From assembly GCA_965232815.1 (NCBI GenBank), contig OZ247427.1, forward strand, positions 1,550,001 to 1,614,000: a stretch of DNA of 64,000 nt. Reading direction: 5' to 3'. The notes below the pieces were generated by a model. The model was not told the origin of the DNA, made no database searches, and saw only the letters and a list, made by a program, of their open reading frames with translations. Below, one piece after another: positions 24,834 to 33,423 of this stretch. The translations under genes and the position numbers were made by a program. Source of the stretch: Bin87 sp026710825. Lineage in GTDB: Bacteria > Chloroflexota > Dehalococcoidia > Lucifugimonadales > UBA3495. Position 1 is the first letter of the stretch; every line of letters begins with the position of its first letter.

Positions 24834-25851
24834 TCGCCGAGACGAGGTGCGCGGCCTGTTCCATACGGCGGCGTTCGATCCAGTTGGCCGACGCCTCCGA
24901 GGCCTCGAGTTCATCGTCAAAGAAGCCGTGTCCCCGCTTGGCCACCTGCATGGCCTCGTAGAACAGCAGCCACACGATGTGGCGCACGATCTCGTCGGGG
25001 ACGCCGTTGGCGTAGAACGATCGCGGGTTCATGTCGGGGTCGGCGTTCACGTAGTCCACGGCGTAGAACTTGCCGTCCTCGTTCAGGCAGATCTCGCTGC
25101 TGAACTTTTTCATCTGGGAAACGCGGGCGATCTTGCGCATGATGCGCCGCAGCGGCTGCAGCTTGTAACGCTTGATCTGGGCCGGCGTCACCATCTGGTA
25201 CTCGTGCGTCTCCGGATTCCACCAGCACGGGATAACCTCCCGGCAGATGTGGTACAGGCGGAACCAGCCCATCTGATCGCCCAGCGGCTTCGTCTTCAGT
25301 TGTTGCTGGATCAGAAACGCGTCTGATTTCGGCGCCTGCGCGTGGGACATCTTGAGGTCGTACTCCGACGTGGCGTCCATGATGACGCCGACGCCCGAGT
25401 CTCCCCAGGCCGGCTTGACCACGAACGGCACTCCGACCCGGTTTCTGATCTCCTTGGTGATGCGGAAACTGCCCACGTCCTGGTTCCGCACGAATATGGT
25501 TTCCGGCACGGGCACCTGGTGTTGTACCAGCAGATCGTGCAGTTTGGCCTTGTGCGCCGAAAACGCGGTGAGTTCAGGGTCGTCGATCACCACGCCGCCC
25601 TGCTCCTTCACCTCGTAGGCCAGCCGGGTGTAGACGTCGGTGGGGTCGGTCTGGTTGGCCGTCAGGTCCAGCATGGCTCGCACGGCGATCTCCCGTGTCT
25701 TGAGCTTGCCCAGGAATTCATGCACCCACACGTCGTCGGCAAGAAAGAACGTGAGGTCCATCTGCCCGCACAGTTCGCGCATCTTGTGTGCGAAAAAGTC
25801 GTAGTTGGAAAACGGGCTGGACAGCACCATGTCGTAGGTTTTTCTGGTCAT
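24814..25851 (-). CDS. ATP-grasp-fold protein
   Basis: A 345-residue ATP-grasp enzyme-like protein. The ATP-binding half includes LTAFSAHKAKLHDLLVQH, VPETIFVRNQD, and PFVVKPAWGDSGVGV (the glycine-rich lid loop). Later SEICLNEDGKFYAVDYVNAD and PDMNPRS carry acidic and Asn metal ligands (D...N pattern). GGAGG lies seven bases before ATG 25851; an in-frame start 60 bases earlier lacks one. ATP-grasp enzymes ligate a carboxylate to an amine or thiol, but the substrate cannot be told. It is cotranscribed with the HAD gene. Confidence 0.75.
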   Translation of the reverse strand: MTRKTYDMVLSSPFSNYDFFAHKMRELCGQMDLTFFLADDVWVHEFLGKLKTREIAVRAMLDLTANQTDPTDVYTRLAYEVKEQGGVVIDDPELTAFSAHKAKLHDLLVQHQVPVPETIFVRNQDVGSFRITKEIRNRVGVPFVVKPAWGDSGVGVIMDATSEYDLKMSHAQAPKSDAFLIQQQLKTKPLGDQMGWFRLYHICREVIPCWWNPETHEYQMVTPAQIKRYKLQPLRRIMRKIARVSQMKKFSSEICLNEDGKFYAVDYVNADPDMNPRSFYANGVPDEIVRHIVWLLFYEAMQVAKRGHGFFDDELEASEASANWIERRRMEQAAHLVSANGSKSA

Positions 25852-26082
25852 CGGTTGCCTCCGAATTTGACCGGGAATGGGTGTTGCGTTCGTCGGGCTC
25901 GCAAGGCACACGCACGTCGAATATGCATGACTCGCGAAAGTATAGTCAGCCCCCAGCCGGGTTCTAAGGGGATTCGCAAGCGAGTTTTGGCCTTATTGCA
26001 GCCTCGCCTCCTGCCGGGCTGGTGCTAGAATCGGCGAAATTTGATGCAGCGACATATAGCGACCTACATGGAGGTGGACAAC

Positions 26083-26919
26083 ATGGCGATCACCGTGGGT
26101 ATGGGCGATTACGTTTATGAATACCAACCGGATTGGGCGCGGCTGCCCGTCGGCCAGGTCTTTCGCGGCATCAGCGGCGTGGCCGTCGACAGCCGGGACC
26201 GCGTCTACGTGTTCCAGCGCCAGGGCCCGCCCGTCCTGGTGTTTGACGCCGACGGCAACCTGCTGGACGCCTGGGAGCGACGGGACGGCGTGCCCGCCGA
26301 CGCTCACCACATCCACGTCGGTCCCGACGACTCCGTGTACCTGGTGGATCGCGACGCCCACCAGATCCTGAAGTACGCATCCACCGGCGCCCTGCTCGCC
26401 ACCATCGGCATACGCGACCGGGCCGCGTTGCAGGCGCCCTTCAACCATCCGGCCGACATCTGCGTCGCGCCAACGGGCGAGCTATACGTCGCCGACGGCT
26501 ACGGTAATTCCAGCGTGCACCGGTTCGCGCCCGACGGTACGTTCATCGCGTCCTTCGGCAGTTCCGGCCGCGGCCCCGGCGAATTCATCGTGCCCCACAG
26601 CGTCCGCGTGTCTGCCGACGGCCGGGTCTACGTCGCTGATCGCGAGAACAACCGGGTGCAGGTGTTCACGTCGGACGGTCAGTTCCTCGACCAGTGGACC
26701 GATTTCAAGTGCCCCATGGGCATCCACATCGACGCCCGGCAGACCGTGTACGTCTCCGACCAGGTGCCGCGCCTCAGCATCCTGGACCTGGACGGCAACC
26801 TGCTGGCCCGGGGCCGCACGTTCGAGCACGCCCACCAGATATACACCGACACCCAAGGCAACATCTACGGCGCCGACACCTCCACGCAGCGGGTGCAGAA
26901 GCTGGCGCGGGTGGGGTGA
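26083..26919 (+). CDS. NHL-repeat beta-propeller protein
   Basis: A 278-residue NHL-type propeller: repeated blades of the form GVAVDSRDRVYVFQR, PADICVAPTGELYVADGYG, HSVRVSADGRVYVADRENNR, GIHIDARQTVYVSDQ, about six blades. It resembles the peptidyl-alpha-hydroxyglycine lyase propeller, but with no signal peptide it is probably cytoplasmic. ATG 26083 is preferred because GGAGGTGG lies six bases upstream; earlier in-frame starts (26041 onward) have none. Function unknown; such lone NHL proteins are common in related bacteria. Confidence 0.8.
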   Translation: MAITVGMGDYVYEYQPDWARLPVGQVFRGISGVAVDSRDRVYVFQRQGPPVLVFDADGNLLDAWERRDGVPADAHHIHVGPDDSVYLVDRDAHQILKYASTGALLATIGIRDRAALQAPFNHPADICVAPTGELYVADGYGNSSVHRFAPDGTFIASFGSSGRGPGEFIVPHSVRVSADGRVYVADRENNRVQVFTSDGQFLDQWTDFKCPMGIHIDARQTVYVSDQVPRLSILDLDGNLLARGRTFEHAHQIYTDTQGNIYGADTSTQRVQKLARVG

Positions 26920-26929
26920 TGGGGCAGCT

Positions 26930-27553
26930 CTACGCGGGCATCTTCAGCTGGTCGCGGATGACAGGAATGTCAATGCCGCCCCAGCAAGCGCGTGCCAGTT
27001 CCATACCTTGATCCGGGAATGTGCAGTGGATGACTTTGATGTTTCTTGTTTCGAGGAATTCCACAACGGGAATGAAATCGCGGTCTGATGACGCCAAAAC
27101 AGCGATATCGTAGTTGCCGATCCACGCCAAACGAATCATGTCCGTAGCGATGCGAGCATCGACGCCTTTCTCTTCGGTTCCTCGCATGTCGCCGCCGCAT
27201 TCCGGGCAGGTGGGTACTATTGCGTGGCACCGTGGGCACTGCGGTCCTTCGCGTTTGCGCTGGCGCGGGACTTCGGAAACCTGGACTCCAGGGAAGGCGG
27301 CTACTGTGTTGTGGAGAAATCGGTTGGGATTTCCCGGGTCATACGACCCGTAGACGTTCATTCCCTGGTAAACGACTCGGGCGTCGGGATCCACAACCCT
27401 TGCGGCCTCCCGAGTCAGGGTGCGGCCCAAGGAACTCCAGTCCACGTTGAATCTGTTTTCCTCACGGCGCAGCGACGACTGGAAGTTCCAGAAGTCCACG
27501 AATACCCGCACACGCGTGTCGTAACCTCGAGGATCGTTTGTGGCGGCATTCAC
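26930..27553 (-). CDS. NYN-domain (PIN-like) nuclease with an internal zinc ribbon
   Basis: A 207-residue NYN/LabA-type protein, predicted to be a metal-dependent RNase. Acidic residues occur in RVFVDFWNF (D20), KGVDARIATDM (D132) and ASSDRDF (D157, D159), in the family order. Between strand and catalytic regions, residues 106-119 read CPRCHAIVPTCPEC, a four-cysteine zinc ribbon inserted in the domain. It lies convergent with the NHL gene. A role in RNA processing or defence is inferred only from the fold. Confidence 0.8.
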   Translation of the reverse strand: MNAATNDPRGYDTRVRVFVDFWNFQSSLRREENRFNVDWSSLGRTLTREAARVVDPDARVVYQGMNVYGSYDPGNPNRFLHNTVAAFPGVQVSEVPRQRKREGPQCPRCHAIVPTCPECGGDMRGTEEKGVDARIATDMIRLAWIGNYDIAVLASSDRDFIPVVEFLETRNIKVIHCTFPDQGMELARACWGGIDIPVIRDQLKMPA

Positions 27554-27570
27554 CCGAAGGTTGCTCCTGA

Positions 27571-27605
27571 CAAAAAGTTTCAGGGGCGCAAACGCGCCCC
27601 TGAAA
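27571..27605 (-). terminator. Terminator downstream of the methyltransferase gene
   Basis: A perfect 12-bp stem TTTCAGGGGCGC/GCGCCCCTGAAA (27578-27589, 27594-27605) with loop AAAC. On the minus strand it is followed by CTTTTTG. It lies 130 bases past the methyltransferase-HNH stop and belongs to the GGGGCG palindrome family. Confidence 0.75.
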
Positions 27606-27734
27606 TCCGGTTAATCGGGAAATATCTGTTGGCCCCGTGTATCCGGGCAGTTCCCGATGGGTTTTGTTGTGACCAGTCTAGCAAGAAGGCTGCCCCACTT
27701 CAACGGCGGCGAGTTACCATCTTGAGTTGGCCGC

Positions 27735-29212
27735 TCACGCCGCGATGCCCAACTCCCGCAGCTGCGCCATCAGGTATTCCTGCGTGCGGTCGCCCTTGAC
27801 CCGATTGCAGTGGGCGCACAGCACTTGCAGGTTCTCGATGTGGTCGCCGCCGCCCCTCGATTGCGGGATGATGTGGTCAACCTCCAGGTGGCGGAACTCG
27901 AATGCCGACCGACAGCCGTTGCACCGTCCCTCCTGCTGGCCGAACAGCACGTGCTTGTTCTGGCGGTAGTGGACGGGCGCTTCGATGTCGGTGCGGCGTG
28001 GTATGTCCTCGCGGGCAGTGACCATCCGGTTGTGGAACAACTCGCCCATGGTCTGCTGCAACCGCATGTTGACCAGCTCGACCGCCTTGGCAGATATGTC
28101 GATGCCCACCCAGCGCCGGCCCAGGTTCTCGGCGGCGACGCACGCGGTGGCGCACCCGCAGAACGGGTCCAGCACCACGTCGCCCTCGTTGCTGCTGGCC
28201 CGAATGATCCGCTCCAACAACGCAGGGGTTTCTGCGTTGGGTAACCGATGCGCTCCCGAGCCTGAGCACCGACTGGTGATATGTCAGCGATTATATCTTC
28301 CACCGCAGTGCCCTTCGCAGCAACCAGATATCGTTTGAGCCGAGGCATGCCTTTTCCCTCATTGGGCCAGTGAACCAAACCCGCGCCCTCCAGAGCGTCA
28401 AGTCGAGCGTGAACGCCCGGATAATCGCCAGGCCACCCGGGTATCAACCCTTGTTCAACAATATAATCGTGCATGGCTCCTTGGGTTGGAGTTGCCCAAT
28501 GGCGGCCGACGTTACCTGGGTCGACTCCACGCCAAGTCTCTCCGGACTCCCCGGTCCTTAGACCGCTCGCCGTCAATTGGTCAGATTGCCAGCGTCCTCG
28601 TTCATCCTCGTTGCGGTAGGCACGCCTGATGTGTTCGTCAGAGAGCGGAAGCCACTGAGGATTCCAAGTGAAAGTTTCGGTTTTGCCGTAAAACAGGATC
28701 GTATCGTGCACGCGGCCGAAACCATGCGCACCCGATCTGCCCGATGTCCGCTTCCACACTACCTCGTTATGGAACCTTCCATGGCCATAAATGCTGTCCA
28801 TCAGCAGCTTGAGGTAGTGGCTGGCCGTGGGGTCGCAGTGGAGGTAGATGCTGCCGGTGTCTTTGAGCACGCGGCGCATTTCGAGCAGGCGCACCGCCAT
28901 CATGCACAGGTACGACTGCATGCCCTTGCCGTGGGTGAGTCCGGCCGCCTCCAGCACCTTGTACATGGCGGGCTGCTCGTCGGCGATCAGCCCCATCCAC
29001 GCCACGTCCAGGTCCGACAGCGTCCACGTGTCCTTGAAGGCCGCGCCCGCCGCCGCCGAACCCACCGGCGCGGCGTAGTTGCGGTTGGAGTTGAACGGCG
29101 GGTCCAGGTAGATCAGGTCAACGCAGGCCGAATTGAGCCCCCGGAGAATGTCGAGGTTGTCCCCCGTCCAGATGGTTTTGTCGGCGAAGTTGGGTGTGAT
29201 GGCGGTGGTCAT
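27735..29212 (-). pseudogene. Beta-class DNA methyltransferase fused to an HNH domain, with one frameshift
   Basis: Joined across one missing base, this is a protein of about 492 residues. The N-terminal half starts MTTAITPNFADKTIWTGDNL and has the catalytic DLIYLDPPFNSNRNY; after YPTQKPL (about residue 329) the frame shifts near 28222, and the sequence continues in the next frame as LLERIIRASSNEGDVVLDPFCGCATA, the AdoMet-binding motif. The order DPPF then FxG is that of beta-class amino-methyltransferases. The C-terminus adds CNGCRSAFEFRHLEVDHIIP and HCNRVKGDRTQEY, an HNH nuclease. Either the gene is broken or the sequence has an error. A terminator follows. Confidence 0.8.
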
Positions 29213-29239
29213 GGCAAGTCCGGAGCGCGAAATGCGGTC

Positions 29240-29584
29240 CTATTGTGCTGTCAGGGCGTTCGCCAGCTTTTCGAGCGTCGCCTGGGTTTCCAAAGCGGAC
29301 CGTCGCGCCAGGATAAACAGGCGCTCCAATCGTTCCTCTTGCTCAATGGTTGGGTGGCTGTTCACGTCCAATACCTCAACCGTTTGCCCGCTCTCATTTA
29401 TGATTTCCAAACGCTGCCCCAGCGAAGCGTAACCCATCGCTCCGCGTAAGTCTGTGACCGCCACAGTGATGCTGTCCACCGACATGACGAACTTGTCGTT
29501 GTCTCCGGAACGTCGCCAAGTCAGGCTTCCGTCCGCGGTCCGTTGAACTAGCCTCTCCAGTATGTGGTCCAATTGGCTCATCAT
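29240..29584 (-). CDS. Hypothetical protein
   Basis: A 114-residue protein, probably one alpha-beta domain (KFVMSVDSITVAVTDLRG, LEIINESGQTVEVLDV) with a helical C-terminus (ERLERLFILARRSALET). I do not recognise the family. It lies on the same strand between a PaREP1-like gene and the methyltransferase-HNH gene. Confidence 0.55.
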   Translation of the reverse strand: MMSQLDHILERLVQRTADGSLTWRRSGDNDKFVMSVDSITVAVTDLRGAMGYASLGQRLEIINESGQTVEVLDVNSHPTIEQEERLERLFILARRSALETQATLEKLANALTAQ

Positions 29585-29638
29585 GTCTCCAATCGCGAAT
29601 CTCCAGAACTCACGGCGGTGATCATCGCGACCCGAGGT

Positions 29639-29998
29639 CTATCCAGCCGAGACCAGGGGCTCCAGTTTTTCCAAGAACCGCTCCATGTCGTCCAGGGCGC
29701 TGCTCACATTGGCGGCGTTGTTCCAGTTCTCGTAGAAGTTGGTGTGGAGGGCATTGGCTACGTCGAATAGCCGCCGGATTTCGTGGTCGCGGGTTTCGGA
29801 GACCAGGTACGAAATCACGTCAAACAGGGCGGCGTGATTGCGGTGCTGCCAGCCGCGCTGCTCTGCGACCGCCTTGACCATCTGCGCGGCCGCGCCCCAA
29901 CCCTTCTCCGAGGCTTGGCGAACGTCGCCGTCGGCCAATTCTTGCCGTCCTTGCGCCAGCAACTGCCGGCTGGCCGCCTGGTATGTGTGCGCCACCAT
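29639..29998 (-). CDS. PaREP1-like (HEPN-type) small protein, second copy
   Basis: A 119-residue paralogue of the protein at 11896-12249: both share QASEKGWGAAAQM, KAVAE, and A-LHTNFYE, with about half the positions identical by eye. ATG 29998 aligns with the start chosen for the other copy; a TTG 12 bases upstream is possible. It lies at the 5' end of a minus-strand run with a hypothetical gene and the methyltransferase-HNH gene, so a mobile or defence context is possible. Confidence 0.7.
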   Translation of the reverse strand: MVAHTYQAASRQLLAQGRQELADGDVRQASEKGWGAAAQMVKAVAEQRGWQHRNHAALFDVISYLVSETRDHEIRRLFDVANALHTNFYENWNNAANVSSALDDMERFLEKLEPLVSAG

Positions 29999-30185
29999 CG
30001 TCTGGTTCAACCTCTGTCATGACATCCTATCACGGGGCACGGTGGCGTTCCGTTTCGCCGCGTCACCAATCGCCATGACGAATTTCACATCGCTGACACG
30101 CGGCCGTTGACGGCCTGCCTCTCGGCAAAATAACCTGTACATACGTTCGCCTGACACCGGCGAATGAATTTTTGTATCGCGCCCA

Positions 30186-30434
30186 ATGGCGCTTGAGGTG
30201 TACGTGTTGAATTGTCGTCGTTGTGATTCAGAAGCATTGCTGGAACTGGTCCGTCTGGATGGGCAGGACCATACGGTGTACCGATGCAGGAACTGCGGGT
30301 TCCTGTTCAGCCCTCCGGATGGTGTGGCCCAGTCGGCGGGCGTCGAGTCGTCGCCGCTCAGGCCCGACGGTGAGGCCGTTCGCCTCCGCCGCGCCCGCGT
30401 CGCCGCCATGCGTCCCCGACCCAACCGGGGCTAG
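30186..30434 (+). CDS. Small zinc-ribbon protein
   Basis: An 82-residue protein with CRRCDSEALLEL and YRCRNCGFLF, a four-cysteine zinc-ribbon, followed by a basic tail rich in Arg/Pro. It is immediately upstream of the terminase frame and on the same strand. It may belong with the phage packaging genes. Its C-terminal half is low complexity and could be incidental. Confidence 0.5.
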   Translation: MALEVYVLNCRRCDSEALLELVRLDGQDHTVYRCRNCGFLFSPPDGVAQSAGVESSPLRPDGEAVRLRRARVAAMRPRPNRG

Positions 30435-30508
30435 CGCTGGCCCAGCCGTGGACGGACGGCACTCAAGCCCCTGATGAACAGCAACATGAGAAAACTGACG
30501 ATGCGCCG

Positions 30509-30583
30509 GAACCGGACCTGTCGGAACCGGACCTGTCGGAACCGGACTTGTCGGAGCCTGGCCTGTCGGAGTCTGATCTGTCG
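30509..30583 (+). repeat. Five tandem 15-base units coding EPDLS repeats
   Basis: Units begin at 30509, 30524, 30539, 30554 and 30569 (GAACCGGACCTGTCG and variants) and are in frame with the terminase, encoding a run of EPDLS-like pentapeptides. The units degenerate toward the gene body, as expected for slipped-strand expansion at the 5' end. Confidence 0.8.
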
Positions 30584-32080
30584 GAGTTTCGGGCCGCCGG
30601 CAACGACAACTGGGTTCCGCCCGTTCAGTTCGCCAGGGACATCCTGGGGGTGTCCCTCTGGTGGAAACAGGAGGACGTGCTGGACGCGGTGATGCGCGAG
30701 CGGCGTGTGGCGGTCAAATCAGGCAACGGCCTGGGCAAGGACTTCACCGCCGCGGTGGCCGTCCTGTGGTACCTGCACTGCCACGACCCGGGCATCGTGC
30801 TCAGCACCGCGCCCACCTTCCGCCAGGTGCGCCACGTCCTGTGGCGTCAGATCCACCGCCTGCATCGCGGCGCGGCGGACACCCTGGGCGGAACGCTGCT
30901 CGACACCCGGTGGGAGTTGGCGGAGGACCGCTACGCCCTGGGGCTGTCCGCCGACGGAGCGGACCAGTTCCAGGGGTTCCACTGCCCCAACGTCCTGGTG
31001 GTGGTCGACGAGGCGGAGGGCGTGCACGAGGAGATCTACGAGGCCATCGACTCGGTGATGACCTCGCGGTACCCCAAGTTGCTCCTCATCGGCAACCCCA
31101 CCTCCACGTCCGGCCCGTTCCACCGCGCGTTCCACCAGGAGCGCGGAATCTACAAGACCATCACCATATCCGCCCTCGACTCTCCCAACGTGAAACAGGG
31201 ATACATCGACATAGCGGGCCTGACCACCGCGGAGTGGGTGGAGGAACGACGAAAAGTCTGGGGTGAAAACAGCGACCTGTTTCGCTCCCGGGTGCTGGGC
31301 CAGTTCCCACTGCGAGGAGAGGACAACTTGATCTCCATGGATGACATAAACGCAGCGATTGACGAAGAGAGGGAAGGATCCGGTTTGGCGACCGGCAGGG
31401 GCGACGCACGCCTCGCCCCTGCATTCCCCGTCGATGCAGCGAGAGAGATGGACAAGGACGACCCGCTCGGCCTGTTCCTGCCCGGCATGGGCCCATCGTC
31501 CCACGGCCGCGTGGTCGTGGGCGTCGACGTCGCCCGTTTCGGCAGCGACCGCACCGTCGTGCTGATGCGGCGGGGCGACCGCGTGGAGTCGATCAAGGCG
31601 TTCTCGCGCATCGATACCATGACCGCCGCCGGAGAGGTGATGGTTGCCGTCCGCGAGCACCGGCCCGACGCGGTGAACATCGACGTCATCGGCGTCGGCG
31701 GTGGCGTGGTGGACCGTCTGCGCGAACAGGGCATCCGCGCCCGGGGAATCAACGTTGCCGAGGGCCCCCGGCGGGACCGGACGTGCGCCAACCTGCGCGC
31801 CGAGGGCTACAAGTCGCTGGCCCAGCGGTTCCGCGACCGGCGTATCCGCATTCCCCGGGACACCGAGTTGATCTCGGAACTGGCGGACCTGCGCTACAGT
31901 TACGACAGCCGGGGCCGCCTGCTGATGGAGAGCAAGGAGCGATTGCGGCGGCGGGGCGCCACTTCGCCAGACCGGGCCGATGCCCTCATGCTGGCGTTCC
32001 TGGATGATTATGCCGACGAGTTTTACCCGGACCAACCGGACACACATGATCGATATGCACATGAGCAATGGAGGTTGTGA
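30548..32080 (+). CDS. Phage large terminase-like ATPase/nuclease
   Basis: A 510-residue large terminase that would cut and pump phage DNA. The ATPase has a deviant Walker A KSGNGLGKD (57-65) and Walker B VLVVVDEAE (149-157). The RNase H-like nuclease has VVVGVDVARFGSD (D327), AVNIDVIGVGGG (D379) and SPDRADALMLAF (D475/D478). The only conventional start in frame is TTG 30548, inside the EPDLS repeats; the frame is open back to 30374, so translation may begin elsewhere. An insertion at about 278-300 is encoded by a palindromic repeat. The portal gene follows after two bases. Confidence 0.82.
   Translation: MSEPGLSESDLSEFRAAGNDNWVPPVQFARDILGVSLWWKQEDVLDAVMRERRVAVKSGNGLGKDFTAAVAVLWYLHCHDPGIVLSTAPTFRQVRHVLWRQIHRLHRGAADTLGGTLLDTRWELAEDRYALGLSADGADQFQGFHCPNVLVVVDEAEGVHEEIYEAIDSVMTSRYPKLLLIGNPTSTSGPFHRAFHQERGIYKTITISALDSPNVKQGYIDIAGLTTAEWVEERRKVWGENSDLFRSRVLGQFPLRGEDNLISMDDINAAIDEEREGSGLATGRGDARLAPAFPVDAAREMDKDDPLGLFLPGMGPSSHGRVVVGVDVARFGSDRTVVLMRRGDRVESIKAFSRIDTMTAAGEVMVAVREHRPDAVNIDVIGVGGGVVDRLREQGIRARGINVAEGPRRDRTCANLRAEGYKSLAQRFRDRRIRIPRDTELISELADLRYSYDSRGRLLMESKERLRRRGATSPDRADALMLAFLDDYADEFYPDQPDTHDRYAHEQWRL
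31395..31422. repeat. GGGGCG palindrome inside the terminase gene
   Basis: Arms GCAGGGGCGA (31395-31404) and TCGCCCCTGC (31413-31422) are exact complements with an 8-base spacer. It is in frame and encodes part of the linker between ATPase and nuclease domains. The arms match the intergenic palindromes at 18041 and 27578. Confidence 0.75.
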
Positions 32081-32082
32081 AT

Positions 32083-33342
32083 ATGATGGTTGGGATAGGT
32101 AAGATGCTGCGGACGTTTTCCAGGCGGGACGGCAGACCCGCGGAGCCTGCGGTCGTCGTCCAACGCGCCAACCGCGCGGCGGCGGCCAACCGCCTGCCTG
32201 CCGATGAATCTGCCGGAGTCGGCGCCGGCGGCGAGGGCTGGGCGCGCCCGGAGTACGGGCGATACATGGCAACTTCGCCGTCCGTGTATGCCGCGGTGAA
32301 GCTCCGCGCCGAGGCCGTGACGCGGCCGCCCATCCGCGTGTATCGCACTGAACCCACCGGGAGGCGGACGCTGGTGGAACCGTCGCATCCGGTGGTGCGC
32401 CTGCTGGAACGGGTCAACCCGTGGTACACACGCGCCGACCTGTGGCGCGCCACCGAGATCTACCTGTGCCTGTGGGGCGCGGCATTCTGGGCCATCGAGC
32501 GCGGAGAGGACGGCCAGCCGGAACTGTGGCCGCTGCGTCCCGACCGCATGGCCGTCATCCCCGACCGGCAGCGCTACGTGCGCGGGTTCGTGTACCGGGG
32601 AGCCGTCGAGCAGGTCGCCTATACGCCCGACGAGATCGTCTGGCTGCGCTATTTCAACCCGTTGGAGGAGATGGCCGGTCTGTCGCCGCTGGCTCCCGCT
32701 CGCCTTTCGGCCGACATGGGACATGAGGGCCTGCACTTCAACCGCCACCTGCTGCGGAACTCGGCCCGCCCTGATTTCCTGCTCCTCACCAACCAGGAGA
32801 TGAACGACGCGGAACTGGAGGACTTCTACGCCCGCTGGGAGCAGCGCTACCAGGGTCCCGGCAACGCCCACCGTCCCGCCGTTGCCTCCGCCATCCGCGA
32901 CGTCAAGACCCTGGGCCTGTCCCACCGCGACATCGATTTCATCCAGGGCCTGCGCTGGAGCCTGGAGGAGGTGAGCCGCACCTACGGCGTGCCCAAACTT
33001 TTGCTGGGCGATTTCGAACGGGCCACCTACGCCAACGTGCAGGCTTCGGAGAGGATGTTCTGGCGCAACACGGTGGTGCCCGAGGTCAAGTTCCTGGAGG
33101 AGCAACTCAACCGCTCCCTGCTGCCCAGGCTCGGCTACCCTCAGCTCACGGTCGAGTTCGACCTGTCGGTGATCGAGGCGCTGCAGGAGGACGAAAACAG
33201 CCGCGTCCAGCGCGAGACCGCCCTGCTCGACCGCGGCGTCATCACCATCAACGAGGTGCGCCGCGAGCGCAATCTCCCCGAGGTCCCCTGGGGCGACGGG
33301 CCCGGCAACGCCGGTGAAACGGGGACACGTTTGGCGGGTTGA
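32083..33342 (+). CDS. Phage portal protein, HK97-like
   Basis: A 419-residue portal protein, which forms the dodecameric ring for DNA passage in tailed phage. Seen: YAAVKLRAEAVTRPPIRVYR at the start of the conserved core, HPVVRLLERVNPWYT, LYLCLWG-type helix, PDEIVWLRYFNPLEEMAGLS, and the tail GVPKLLLGDFERATYANVQA. ATG 32083 follows GGAGG by nine bases. It starts two bases after the terminase, the normal packaging order, but no protease, capsid or tail gene follows. It ends shortly before a Na/Pi cotransporter. Confidence 0.85.
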   Translation: MMVGIGKMLRTFSRRDGRPAEPAVVVQRANRAAAANRLPADESAGVGAGGEGWARPEYGRYMATSPSVYAAVKLRAEAVTRPPIRVYRTEPTGRRTLVEPSHPVVRLLERVNPWYTRADLWRATEIYLCLWGAAFWAIERGEDGQPELWPLRPDRMAVIPDRQRYVRGFVYRGAVEQVAYTPDEIVWLRYFNPLEEMAGLSPLAPARLSADMGHEGLHFNRHLLRNSARPDFLLLTNQEMNDAELEDFYARWEQRYQGPGNAHRPAVASAIRDVKTLGLSHRDIDFIQGLRWSLEEVSRTYGVPKLLLGDFERATYANVQASERMFWRNTVVPEVKFLEEQLNRSLLPRLGYPQLTVEFDLSVIEALQEDENSRVQRETALLDRGVITINEVRRERNLPEVPWGDGPGNAGETGTRLAG

Positions 33343-33423
33343 ATATCCCGCCTCCGGCGATGATAATGCCACCGGGTCTCATATACGGGTCTCATATATT
33401 GGTTGACGGGGGCTCGATAACTC

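Noticed and set aside
30719..32272. A 517-residue minus-strand ORF opposite the terminase
   Set aside because: Shadow of the terminase gene, which has complete ATPase and nuclease motifs on the plus strand.
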